The notes under the pieces were generated by a model. It ran no database searches, was not told the DNA's origin, and saw nothing but the letters and a program-made list of their open reading frames with translations. Below, one piece after another: positions 1 to 8,518 of a stretch of DNA of 64,000 nucleotides (the first letter of the stretch is position 1; each line of letters begins with the position of its first letter). The stretch is taken from contig CP099650.1 of the NCBI GenBank assembly GCA_024123915.1, forward strand, positions 62,001 to 126,000. The letters are read 5' to 3'. Both the position numbers and the translations under genes were made by a program. This DNA comes from Oxalobacteraceae bacterium OTU3CAMAD1 (GTDB lineage Bacteria > Pseudomonadota > Gammaproteobacteria > Burkholderiales > Burkholderiaceae_D).

Positions 1-1
1 C

Positions 2-1440
2 GGCCTCAGCAGCGACAGCATCGCCGCGCTGACGACCGACCAGCTCGCCGCATTGCGTACCGCGCAAACCTCGGTGCTGAACAGCAGCCAGGTGCAGGCA
101 CTGGCCACCGACCAGATCGTCGCGCTGAGCACCGCGCAGGCATCAACGCTGACCACGCAACAAGTCGCCGCGCTGACGACCGCGCAGGTCGCCGCGCTGG
201 AAACGGCCGACCTGTCATCCTTCACCACCCGCCAGATGGTTGCGTTGACCAGCGACCAGATCGGTGTACTGAACAGCGATCAGCTCAACGGCCTGACCAC
301 CACCGAACTGGCCGCGCTGACCACCAGCCAGATCAGCAGCGGCCTGAGCACGGCCCAACTGATCGCACTGGATGCCGACCACGTCAGTTCCCTGACCACC
401 GCGCAACTCGTGTACGGCCTGAGCAGCGACAGCATAACCGCCCTGACAACCGACCAGCTTGTGGCGTTGCGCACCGCGCAAACCTCTGTGCTGAACAGCA
501 GCCAGGTGCAGGCGCTGACCACCGACCAGATCGTTGCGCTGAGCACCGCGCAGGCGTCGACCCTGACCACGCAACAAGTGGCCGCGCTGACGACCGCCCA
601 GGTCGTCGCGCTGGAAACGGCTGATTTGTCGTCGTTCACGACGCGCCAGATCGTCTCGCTCACCAGCGACCAGATCGGCGTATTGAACAGCGACCAGCTC
701 AATAGCCTTGCCACGACCCAACTGGCGGCGCTGACCACCAGCCAGATCAGCAACGGCCTGAGCACGGCCCAACTGATCGCGCTGGATGCCGACCATGTCA
801 CCTCCCTGACCACCGCGCAACTGGTGTACGGCCTGAGCAGCGACAGCATCGCCGCCCTGACGACCGACCAGCTCACCGCACTGCGTACCGCGCAAACGTC
901 GGTGCTGAACAGCAGCCAGGTGCAGGCGCTGACCACCGACCAGATCGTTGCGCTGAGCACCGCGCAGGCGTCGACCCTGACCACGCAACAAGTGGCCGCG
1001 CTGACGACCGCCCAGGTCGTCGCGCTGGAAACGGCCGATCTGTCCTCTTTCACCACGCGTCAAATGGTTGCTCTGACCAGCGACCAGATCGGTGTACTGA
1101 ACAGCGATCAGCTCAACGGCCTGACCACGACCGAACTGGCCGCCTTGACCACCAGCCAGATCAGCAACGGCCTGAGCACGGCCCAACTGGCCGCGCTGGA
1201 CGCCGACCACGTCAGCTCGCTGACCACCGCGCAACTGGTGTACGGCCTGAGCAGCGACAGCATCGCCGCCCTGACGACCGACCAGCTCACCGCGTTGCGC
1301 ACCGCGCAGACGTCGGTGCTGAACAGCAGCCAGGTGCAGGCGCTGACCACGGACCAGATCGTTGCGCTGAGCACGGCGCAAGCGTCGACCTTGACCACGC
1401 AACAAGTGACCGCGTTGACCACGGATCAGATCGTCGCTCT
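2..1440 (+). repeat. 414-bp (138-residue) coding super-repeat
   Basis: Within the octapeptide array the same block recurs with an exact 414-bp period: the anchor tcggtgctgaacagc (or a one- or two-base variant) starts at 71, 485, 899 and 1313. 414 bp is 138 codons, that is 15 octads plus two nonads, the extra residues sitting in the SGL/NGL and YGL steps. After about 1440 the octads continue but diverge and the long-range period is lost. The array runs off the left window edge, so the copy number is a minimum. Confidence 0.9.
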
Positions 1441-3730
1441 GGAAACGGACGACCTGGTCGTCCTGAGCACGCGTCAGATCGCCGCCATCAACACGGTGCA
1501 GGTCGCCGCGCTGGCCGTCGGACAGCTCAATTCGCTGACCCTGGCGCAACTGGCCGCCTTCAACACCAGCCAACTGGCCAACGGCCTGCAAACGGCACAG
1601 GTAGCCGCGCTCGACGTCGCCCACATCGCCGCGCTGAGCACCGCCCAGCTGGCTTACGGCCTGACCGTCGACAATCTGCTGGCCTTGACCACCGATCAGA
1701 TCCGGGCGCTGGGCACCACCCAGATCGCCGCTCTGACCACCGCCCAGGCCAGCAACTTGAGCACCGATCAGATCGCCGCGCTGGCCACGGCGCAAATGAC
1801 CGGCCTGTCCACCGCGCAGATGCAGTGGCTGACGGCCGACCAACTGGCCGCGCTGAGCACCGATCAGGTCGCAGCGCTCGACACGCAGGACGTCGCCGCA
1901 TTGACGGCCGGCCAATTTATCGGCCTTAGCACCGACCAGACCGTGGCGCTGACCACCAACCAGGTGCGCGGCCTGAAAACGGCACAGATCGCCGCCATCG
2001 ACGGCGTGCAGATCACCGTCTTCAGCACTGACCAGCTCGGCGCGCTGAGCACGGCGCAGGCGGCCTCGCTCAGCGTCAATGCGGTGATCGCGCTGTCGAC
2101 CATCCAGATCGGCGCGCTCGCCACGGCCAACGTCGCCGCGCTGGGCACCTTGCAAGTTGCCAGCCTCGACGTCACGCAATTGCCGGGGCTGAACACGGCC
2201 CAGGTGCAGGCGCTCACCAGCGCCCAGCTCGGTGCGATGACGGCCGACCAGCTGTTCGCCATGAGCACCAGCCAGATCAGCGCCTTGCGTACCGCACAGA
2301 TCGGCTACCTCAACACCACGCAGCTGTCGTCGCTCTCGAACGGCCAGATCCAGGCCCTCACCACGGAGCAAGTGGCCAGCATCAAGCTGAGCCAGGTCAC
2401 CGCACTGACGGTCGACCAGGTCGCCGCCTTCGACACCAACCAGTTGCAGTCGCTGACCACGGCGCAAATCCAGACGATGACGTCGACGCAACTGAACGCG
2501 CTGACCAGCACCCAGGCGGCCGCGCTGACGACCTTGCAGATGGGCGCGCTGAAGAATACCCAGATCGCCGCGCTGACGATCGACCAGATCAACGCCTTCA
2601 CGCCGACGCAACTGGCGGCCTGGACCACGAGCCAGCTCGGCTCGCTGACGGTGACGCAGATCGGCTACCTGTCGACCACGCAGATCGCCGGCCTGACCAA
2701 CACGCAGGTGGCCGGCCTCAAAGCGAGCCAGTTGCAAGTCTTCACCACCGACCAGATCGCCGCGTTCACGGCGGGGCAGATCCCGTCGCTGACCACGGCC
2801 AACCTGACCGCGCTCAGCATCGCGCAGGCGGACGCCCTCACCGGCGCCCAGGTGGCGGCCATGTCGGTCACGCAAACGATGGCGCTCAACGCCGCGTCGG
2901 TCAACTACGCGACGCCGCTGGTGCTGGATCTGGATGGCAACGGCGTGCGCACGCTGAGCATCGCGGCGGGCGTCCAGTTCGACATCCGCGGCGACGGCCA
3001 GGCCGTCAACACCGGCTGGGTCGACAACAAGGACGGCCTGCTGGCCCTGGACCGCAACGGCGACGGCGTCATCAACGACGGCGGCGAGCTGTTCGGCAGC
3101 GCCACGGCCCTGGCCGACGGCACCAAAGCCGCCGACGGCTACGCCGCGCTGGCCGCGCTCGACAGTAACGGCGACGGCCATATCAGCGATACCGACGAGG
3201 CCTTCGGCGCGCTGCGCGTCTGGGTCGACGGCAACTCGGACGGCGTCAGCCAGGCCGGCGAGCTCAAGACCTTGGGGCAGTTGGGCATCGCCACGATCGC
3301 CACCGGCGCCAGCAACGCGCTGACGCAGCAAAACGGCAACGTGATCGGCCTGACATCGAGCTACACCGGCACCGACGGCAAGGTGCACGACAGCGCCGAC
3401 GTCTGGTTCCTGGCGCAAAAACAGGCAGAATCGGCAACACCAGCTGCCTCTTTGCAACAGCAAGTCAGTGGCCTGAGCAGCGCGCTGTCGAGCTTCACCG
3501 CTGCCAATCCGGCAACAACCGGTATCGACAATGCGGCACAAACGCAACAGCTGACCGCATTGAAAGCCACCGGGGCGGGCGCCGAAAACAGCGTGCAAGC
3601 GCTGACGGACGCGCTCAAGCAATACCACACCGGGCAAGGTCTGCAGGGCGCCGCCGGCGCGCTCACCAACACCCGCCGCGAGCCGGGCGGCCACAGCGCC
3701 ACCAGCTGGTTTAGCGTCCCCGACCGCTAA
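2..3730 (+). CDS. Giant octapeptide-repeat exoprotein with C-terminal Ca-binding-like domain (5' end outside window)
   Basis: The reading frame is open to the window edge, so the N-terminus is missing and at least 1242 codons are visible. Roughly the first 970 residues are tandem octapeptides of the form [A/G]-L-[S/T]-[S/T]-x-Q-[I/V/L]-x, very rich in Ser, Thr, Gln and Ala. The C-terminal part starts near 2917 (LVLDLDGNGV) and holds several Asp/Asn/Gly loops like EF-hand loops (DRNGDGVINDGGE, DSNGDGHISD, DGNSDGVSQAGE). It aligns by eye with the end of the second giant protein at 30761-42337. A Ca-loop domain close to the C-terminus of a long repetitive protein is typical of type I secretion substrates, and an HlyB/HlyD pair lies at 26944-30443. 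The role (adhesin, matrix or S-layer-like protein) is unknown. Family resemblance to the second giant protein is certain; secretion route and function are inferred. Confidence 0.85.
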   Translation, partial: GLSSDSIAALTTDQLAALRTAQTSVLNSSQVQALATDQIVALSTAQASTLTTQQVAALTTAQVAALETADLSSFTTRQMVALTSDQIGVLNSDQLNGLTTTELAALTTSQISSGLSTAQLIALDADHVSSLTTAQLVYGLSSDSITALTTDQLVALRTAQTSVLNSSQVQALTTDQIVALSTAQASTLTTQQVAALTTAQVVALETADLSSFTTRQIVSLTSDQIGVLNSDQLNSLATTQLAALTTSQISNGLSTAQLIALDADHVTSLTTAQLVYGLSSDSIAALTTDQLTALRTAQTSVLNSSQVQALTTDQIVALSTAQASTLTTQQVAALTTAQVVALETADLSSFTTRQMVALTSDQIGVLNSDQLNGLTTTELAALTTSQISNGLSTAQLAALDADHVSSLTTAQLVYGLSSDSIAALTTDQLTALRTAQTSVLNSSQVQALTTDQIVALSTAQASTLTTQQVTALTTDQIVALETDDLVVLSTRQIAAINTVQVAALAVGQLNSLTLAQLAAFNTSQLANGLQTAQVAALDVAHIAALSTAQLAYGLTVDNLLALTTDQIRALGTTQIAALTTAQASNLSTDQIAALATAQMTGLSTAQMQWLTADQLAALSTDQVAALDTQDVAALTAGQFIGLSTDQTVALTTNQVRGLKTAQIAAIDGVQITVFSTDQLGALSTAQAASLSVNAVIALSTIQIGALATANVAALGTLQVASLDVTQLPGLNTAQVQALTSAQLGAMTADQLFAMSTSQISALRTAQIGYLNTTQLSSLSNGQIQALTTEQVASIKLSQVTALTVDQVAAFDTNQLQSLTTAQIQTMTSTQLNALTSTQAAALTTLQMGALKNTQIAALTIDQINAFTPTQLAAWTTSQLGSLTVTQIGYLSTTQIAGLTNTQVAGLKASQLQVFTTDQIAAFTAGQIPSLTTANLTALSIAQADALTGAQVAAMSVTQTMALNAASVNYATPLVLDLDGNGVRTLSIAAGVQFDIRGDGQAVNTGWVDNKDGLLALDRNGDGVINDGGELFGSATALADGTKAADGYAALAALDSNGDGHISDTDEAFGALRVWVDGNSDGVSQAGELKTLGQLGIATIATGASNALTQQNGNVIGLTSSYTGTDGKVHDSADVWFLAQKQAESATPAASLQQQVSGLSSALSSFTAANPATTGIDNAAQTQQLTALKATGAGAENSVQALTDALKQYHTGQGLQGAAGALTNTRREPGGHSATSWFSVPDR

Positions 3731-3738
3731 CCCCACCC

Positions 3739-3825
3739 CGGGGTCAGGTCCGACATTCGGACACGCTCACAACCGTATTTCCATGATACGGCCGAGCTTG
3801 TGTCCGAATGTCGGACCTGACCCCG
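3739..3825. repeat. MITE/REPIN-like hairpin element, copy A
   Basis: Perfect 26-bp inverted repeat: left arm 3739-3764 (cggggtcaggtccgacattc then ggacac), right arm 3800-3825, 35-nt loop. The loop contains a smaller ccgtat/atacgg hairpin. The outer ends (ggggtcaggtc ... gacctgacccc) are shared with a second element at 54448-54556, so this is a dispersed repeat and not only a terminator. It sits 8 bp after the stop codon of the giant repeat gene and may also end its transcript. Confidence 0.8.
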
Positions 3826-3881
3826 AGGGTTGTGATCGGTCGAGGAGACGTGGTTTTACATTCTTGCTCCTGAGCCAAAAG

Positions 3882-3926
3882 TTGCCCCGTATCCAGCGAC
3901 AAAAGGTATGATAGTGCCTACCTTTT
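3882..3926 (+). promoter_or_regulatory. Possible promoter/operator of the glycosylation operon
   Basis: An 8-bp perfect inverted repeat AAAAGGTA / TACCTTTT (3901-3908 and 3919-3926) straddles a TATGAT hexamer (3907-3912) that could be a -10 box. A TTGCCC at 3882-3887 is the nearest -35-like hexamer, but the spacing of 19 is long. The dyad over a -10 would suit a repressor operator. Evidence is sequence pattern only. Confidence 0.3.
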
Positions 3927-3981
3927 ATGGCTCTGCGGGCCGTTCGCCGCGTGCCGGATCGATCCAACTTTAAGCCCAGCC

Positions 3982-6900
3982 ATGACCGCTCACGCTCCTG
4001 CCGCACCCGCTCCCTCCGATACCAGCCCGCTGGGCAATGTGATGGCCCTGGCCGCCAGCGGGGCGCTTTCCATCGGCGATCTGTTCGGCGCCGCCGCCGT
4101 GCTGCAGGAAAGCGGCCAGCTGCCCGCGGCGATCGGCCTGTATCAAACCTGGATCCTGAACACGCCGTCGCCGCTTGTCTACGCGGCCTGCTTCAACCTG
4201 GCCGTGGTGTTGTCCAATAGCGGCGACGATGCCGGCGCCGAGAAAGTGCTGCGCCAGGCCATCGCGCAAAATCCGAACTTCGTCGAGGCCCGCCTGAATC
4301 TGGGCACCCTGCTCGAACGGGTCGGCCGCCCCGAGGAGGCGCTGGCGATGTGGAACTCGGTGCTGACCGACGTCCAGCCGGATATCAAGACCAATCCGAC
4401 CCTGCACGTGCAAACACTGAACAACCTCGGTCGCCTGCTGGAGATCCGCAAGCGCTACCCGGAGGCCGAGAAGATGCTGGCCCTGAGCCTGGGCGTCGAT
4501 CCGCAGCAGGCCAACGTGATGACCCATTGGGTCCACCTGCGCCAGAAGCAGTGCGAGTGGCCCGTCTACAGCGGCCTGGAACACATCTCGGTCACTACCA
4601 TGATCGATGGCACCTCGGCGCTCGCGATGCTCAGCGCCTCCGACGATCCCGCCCAGCAGCTGGCCGCCGCGCGCCGCTTTGTCAACGAGAAGGTCAACGC
4701 CGCCGTCGCGCCGCTGACCGGCGCCCATGGTTATGGTCACAGCCGCCTGCGCATCGGCTACCTGTCGTCCGACTTCTGCTCGCACGCGGTCTCGATCCTG
4801 ACCGCCGAACTGTATGAGCTGCACGATCGCAGCAAGTTCGAGGTTTATGCCTTCAGCTGGAGCCGCGAGGACGGTTCGCCGATCCGCGCCCGCGTGGTCA
4901 AGGCGATGGACCATTACATCCGCATCGACGCGCTGACCGACGAACAGGCCGCGCGCACCATCCGCGCCCACGAAATCGACATCCTGGTCGACCTCCACGG
5001 CCTGACCCTGGGCGCGCGCCCGAACATCCTGGCCTTCCGCCCGGCGCCGGTGCAGCTGACCTACCTCGGTTTCCCGGGCAGCACCGGCCTGCCCGGCGTC
5101 GATTACGTGCTGGCCGACGAATTCCTGATCACGCCCGAGATGACCAAGGACTTCACCGAGAAACCGCTGTACCTGCCCGACACCTTCCAGATCAACGACC
5201 GCCAGCGCGCCATCGCCGCCAAGCCGACCCGCGCCAGCGTCAACCTGCCGGACGACGCCTTCGTCTTCTGCTCGTTCAACAACAACTTCAAATTCACGCC
5301 GGACATGTTCACGACGTGGATGAACATCCTGCGCCGCGTGCCGAACAGCGTCCTGTGGCTGGTGGCCGACTACCCGGAAGTGCGCGAGAACCTGTACCGC
5401 TACGCCGAGGAGGCGGGCATCGACCGCAACCGCCTGATCTTCAATACCCGCGCCGTGCCGGCCGAGTACCTGGCGCGCTACCAGCTGGCCGACCTGTTCC
5501 TCGACACCTTCCCGTTCAATGCCGGCACCACCGCCAGCGACGCGCTGTGGGCCGGCCTGCCGCTGCTTACCTGCGCCGGCCACACCTTCTCGTCGCGCAT
5601 GGCCGGCAGTCTGCTGCGCGCGGTCGACCTGCCGCAGCTGATCACCTATAACTTCGCCGACTACGAAGAGAAGGCCGTGGCGCTGGCCAACGATCCTAAC
5701 CGCATCGCGTCGATGAAGCGCCAGCTGGTGGCCAACCGCATGACCTGCGCGCTGTTCGACACGCCGCGCTTCGTGCGCAACCTGGAGACGGTGCTGCAGC
5801 AGGTGGCCAAGCCGGCCGCGCCGCGCATGCCCGCGCCGCAGCATGCGGTGCGCCCGTCCGACGATCCGTCCCAAAACGCCGCGTCCGAACCGGTGCGCAT
5901 CGACCAGATCCCGATCGTCAGCGTGTCCTACAATTCGCCGGACCTGATCGAGGCGCTGCTGCGCACCCTGCGCCAGTTCTACACCAACCGCGTCTACATC
6001 ATCGACGGCTCCAACCCGGACGTGGCCGAGAAGATCCGCGCCATCACCGACGGCTTCGAGAACGTCGAGTTCATCCCGTTCGGCTACAACATCCATCACG
6101 GTCCGGGCCTGCGCTGGGCGATCAACCATCTGGGCCTGTCGGGCGAGGTGCTGTTCCTCGACTCCGACGTCGAGATCCTCAAGGGTGGTTTCATCGAATC
6201 GCTGCACAGCCATCTGCGCCCCGGCATGTACGGCGTGGGCACCATCCAGCCGGTCAACGAGCAAGGCTACGACCGCGCCGACGGCGCCGTGCGCTACCTG
6301 CATCCGGCCTGCATGCTGACCAATATCGAGGTGGTGCGCCAGTGGCCGATGCCGATCAAGCACGGCGCGCCGATGATCTCCACCATGCTGGCGATCCACC
6401 AGGCCGGCGCCCACGATCTGATCGAGAGCATCGAGTGGGTGCGCGAGGACTTCGCGCCCAAGCCGCCCAAGCGCAACTACATCAAGCATGACTGGCAGGG
6501 CACCGTGATCCGCACCGGCGGCTACCACTACGACCTGCCCAGCGCCACCACCGTGGTCAATACCGACCTGCTGCAGTTCATGCCGCCGGAGGCGCGCAAG
6601 ATCGTCGAGGTGCATTGCCGCGACGGCGCCTTCGCCAAGGCCTACAAGGCCCGCAACGCCATCGTCGACTATACCGGCATCGAGGCCGATCCGGCGCCCG
6701 CGCAGGCCGCGCGCCCGCACTGCGATTTCGTCTTCAACGTGGAGATCGAACACGCCGGCCCGGACCTGTGGGACCACGTGCGCGGCGCCGATTGCTGGGT
6801 ACTCGACGAGGCGCTGGAGATGATCGACGATCCATGGACGCTTCTGCAGAAAATCCGCACCAGCATCGCCCCGGGCGGCAAGATCGTGGCGACCATCCGC

Positions 6901-7194
6901 AACTTCCAGCACTGGAGCATCCAGGCGCGCATGAACGCCGGCGACCTGCGCTACGGCCCGGCGGGCCTGGAAAAATCGCGCAAGCGCATCTTCACGCGCG
7001 GCGCCATGCTGGAGATGTTCCAGCAGGCGGGCTTCCAGATCAGCGGCGGCAGCGCGCGCATCGTCGACGAACCGGCGCGTGAAAAATACCTGCCGGCGAT
7101 CCGCCTGATGGCCGGCGCCAGCGGCATCGATCCGGTGGTGGCGGTCGAAGACGCGCTGCCGTGGCAGTACATCGTAACGGCAGTCGCCGCCTGA
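3982..7194 (+). CDS. TPR - GT41 (O-GlcNAc-transferase-like) - GT2-like - methyltransferase-like fusion
   Basis: Cytosolic protein of 1070 residues, no signal peptide. Residues about 40-190 are TPR-like helices (NLGTLLERVGRPEEAL, NNLGRLLEIRKRYPEAE). About 254-625 is the SPINDLY/OGT catalytic fold: IGYLSSDFCSH carries the histidine matching human OGT His498 (H268 here), LGFPGSTG matches LGYPGTSG, CSFNNNFKFTPD carries the lysine matching Lys842 (K437), and FNAGTTASDALWAGLPLLT matches the UDP-sugar loop. About 640-870 is a GT-A-like domain with a DSD motif near 727. About 870-1065 resembles a class I SAM methyltransferase or its degenerate form. OGT family members transfer a sugar to Ser/Thr of proteins. 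The gene directly follows a Ser/Thr-rich giant repeat protein, which makes that protein a natural candidate acceptor (inference). First gene of a 16-gene run; no strong Shine-Dalgarno precedes the ATG. Confidence 0.88.
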   Translation: MTAHAPAAPAPSDTSPLGNVMALAASGALSIGDLFGAAAVLQESGQLPAAIGLYQTWILNTPSPLVYAACFNLAVVLSNSGDDAGAEKVLRQAIAQNPNFVEARLNLGTLLERVGRPEEALAMWNSVLTDVQPDIKTNPTLHVQTLNNLGRLLEIRKRYPEAEKMLALSLGVDPQQANVMTHWVHLRQKQCEWPVYSGLEHISVTTMIDGTSALAMLSASDDPAQQLAAARRFVNEKVNAAVAPLTGAHGYGHSRLRIGYLSSDFCSHAVSILTAELYELHDRSKFEVYAFSWSREDGSPIRARVVKAMDHYIRIDALTDEQAARTIRAHEIDILVDLHGLTLGARPNILAFRPAPVQLTYLGFPGSTGLPGVDYVLADEFLITPEMTKDFTEKPLYLPDTFQINDRQRAIAAKPTRASVNLPDDAFVFCSFNNNFKFTPDMFTTWMNILRRVPNSVLWLVADYPEVRENLYRYAEEAGIDRNRLIFNTRAVPAEYLARYQLADLFLDTFPFNAGTTASDALWAGLPLLTCAGHTFSSRMAGSLLRAVDLPQLITYNFADYEEKAVALANDPNRIASMKRQLVANRMTCALFDTPRFVRNLETVLQQVAKPAAPRMPAPQHAVRPSDDPSQNAASEPVRIDQIPIVSVSYNSPDLIEALLRTLRQFYTNRVYIIDGSNPDVAEKIRAITDGFENVEFIPFGYNIHHGPGLRWAINHLGLSGEVLFLDSDVEILKGGFIESLHSHLRPGMYGVGTIQPVNEQGYDRADGAVRYLHPACMLTNIEVVRQWPMPIKHGAPMISTMLAIHQAGAHDLIESIEWVREDFAPKPPKRNYIKHDWQGTVIRTGGYHYDLPSATTVVNTDLLQFMPPEARKIVEVHCRDGAFAKAYKARNAIVDYTGIEADPAPAQAARPHCDFVFNVEIEHAGPDLWDHVRGADCWVLDEALEMIDDPWTLLQKIRTSIAPGGKIVATIRNFQHWSIQARMNAGDLRYGPAGLEKSRKRIFTRGAMLEMFQQAGFQISGGSARIVDEPAREKYLPAIRLMAGASGIDPVVAVEDALPWQYIVTAVAA

Positions 7195-7208
7195 GCAGGG
7201 AAAGCACT

Positions 7209-8099
7209 ATGAGTTTGCCATTAGTTAGCATCGTTATCCCCTCGTACAAGACCGGCCATTTCGAGACATGCCTGCGCTCCGCGCTGGGCCAGAGCTATCC
7301 GAACATCGAGATCCTCGTCAGCGACAACTGCCCGACCGAGGCGATCAAGGAGATCTGCGCCAAGTACAGCGGCCATCTGATCTACCAGCGCAATTCGGCG
7401 ATCCGCGAGCAGAACGTGCTGACCGCGCTGTTCGCGGCCAAGGGCCAGTTGATCAAGCCCCTGTTTGACGACGATGTGCTGCATCCGTTCTGCATCGAGC
7501 GCATGGTCGCGACCATGAACATGGACCCGGAGATCCAGCTGGTGTTCTCGGCCTCGCAGGTGATCAACGTCGACAACGAACGCACCGACACGCGCCGTCC
7601 GTATGAGGCCAGCGGCAGCATGCCGGCGCGCGATATGCAGCGCAGCATGGTGCTGGGCATGCGCAACTTCGTCGGCGAATTCAGCTCCATCATGTTCCGC
7701 CGCGAGCGGCTGTGGGAAATCGGCCGCCACCTGTTCAAGTACCACAAGCACGATTGCACCCTGGGGCTGGCCGACGTCGCCGCCTATTTCAACCTGGCGC
7801 GCGACGGCAAGGTGTTCTACATCGACGAAGAGCTGTCCTACTTCCGCCACGACCGCCGGCTGGAGTCGAACTCCAACCCCAACGCCAACCCCAACTTCGG
7901 CTACTGCTTCTCCGACTACATCGACCTGTTGATCGAATCGTGCGACATCGGCATCGTCGCGCCGGAGGAGCTGGAGGCGATGGCGCCGACCGTCGACGAT
8001 GTGGCCGCGCGCCTGGGCGGCGTGTTCCCGATGATGGCGGCCTCCCAGCAGCGCTTCCACGCGGTGGTGGCGGCCAACCGCGAGGGAGCGCCATCATGA
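7209..8099 (+). CDS. GT2-family glycosyltransferase
   Basis: 296 residues starting at MSLPLVSIVIPSYK, 14 bp after the preceding stop, with an AGCAGGG-type ribosome site. The N-terminal nucleotide-sugar fold is clear: VSIVIPSYKTG, then ILVSDNCPT, then LFDDDVLHP near residue 88 supplying the metal-binding DDD. The C-terminal half (NFVGEFSSIMFRRE, DEELSYFRHD) is typical of GT2 enzymes that extend glycans. It resembles the GT-A-like modules fused to the two TPR/GT41 proteins, so all three may act in sequence on the same glycan. Donor and acceptor cannot be read from sequence. A short Asn/Pro run (SNPNANPNF) lies near residues 220-230. The stop overlaps the next start. Confidence 0.88.
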   Translation: MSLPLVSIVIPSYKTGHFETCLRSALGQSYPNIEILVSDNCPTEAIKEICAKYSGHLIYQRNSAIREQNVLTALFAAKGQLIKPLFDDDVLHPFCIERMVATMNMDPEIQLVFSASQVINVDNERTDTRRPYEASGSMPARDMQRSMVLGMRNFVGEFSSIMFRRERLWEIGRHLFKYHKHDCTLGLADVAAYFNLARDGKVFYIDEELSYFRHDRRLESNSNPNANPNFGYCFSDYIDLLIESCDIGIVAPEELEAMAPTVDDVAARLGGVFPMMAASQQRFHAVVAANREGAPS

Positions 8100-8518
8100 T
8101 GGACCAGTGCCGGCTGATCGACCTGCCGCCGCACCACGACGTGCGCGGCAACCTGTCGGTGATCGAGGGCGGCGTGCATATCCCGTTCGACATCAAGCGC
8201 GTCTACTACCTGTACGATGTCCCGGGCGGATCGGCGCGCGCCGGCCATGGCCACATCGAGCTGCAACAGCTGTTCGTGGCCATGTCGGGCAGCTTCGACG
8301 TCATCGTCGACGATGGCTTCGAGCGCAAGAAATTCCAGCTCAACCGCTCGTATTACGGTCTCTATGTGCCCGGCATGATGTGGCGCGAAGTCGAGAACTT
8401 CTCGTCCGGCGCGGTGTGCGTGGTGATGGCCTCGACCCTGTACGACCCCAAAGACTACTATCACGACTACGACCAATTCGTGGCCGCGGCAAATCACCAT
8501 AAGCGAGTGTCACCATGA
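8096..8518 (+). CDS. dTDP-4-keto-6-deoxyhexose 3,4-ketoisomerase, FdtA/QdtA type (WxcM-like cupin)
   Basis: 140-residue cupin. The start overlaps the previous stop (ATGATGA), which fixes it. The core [16 protein letters not shown] supplies the catalytic histidine pair seen in FdtA/QdtA sugar 3,4-ketoisomerases, and [11 protein letters not shown] at the N-terminus is the usual family opening. These enzymes turn dTDP-4-keto-6-deoxyglucose into the 3-keto isomer used by the aminotransferase encoded next. Whether the product is the galacto (Fdt) or gluco (Qdt) form cannot be told by eye. No RmlA/RmlB is present here, so the dTDP-sugar precursor must come from genes elsewhere. Confidence 0.85.
   Translation: MMDQCRLIDLPPHHDVRGNLSVIEGGVHIPFDIKRVYYLYDVPGGSARAGHGHIELQQLFVAMSGSFDVIVDDGFERKKFQLNRSYYGLYVPGMMWREVENFSSGAVCVVMASTLYDPKDYYHDYDQFVAAANHHKRVSP

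Noticed and set aside
215..6912. Long minus-strand frames opposite the first giant gene (215-3736) and the first GT41 gene (3970-6912)
   Set aside because: Arg/Gly/His/Gln-rich shadow translations without recognisable domains; the plus strand holds clear families there.
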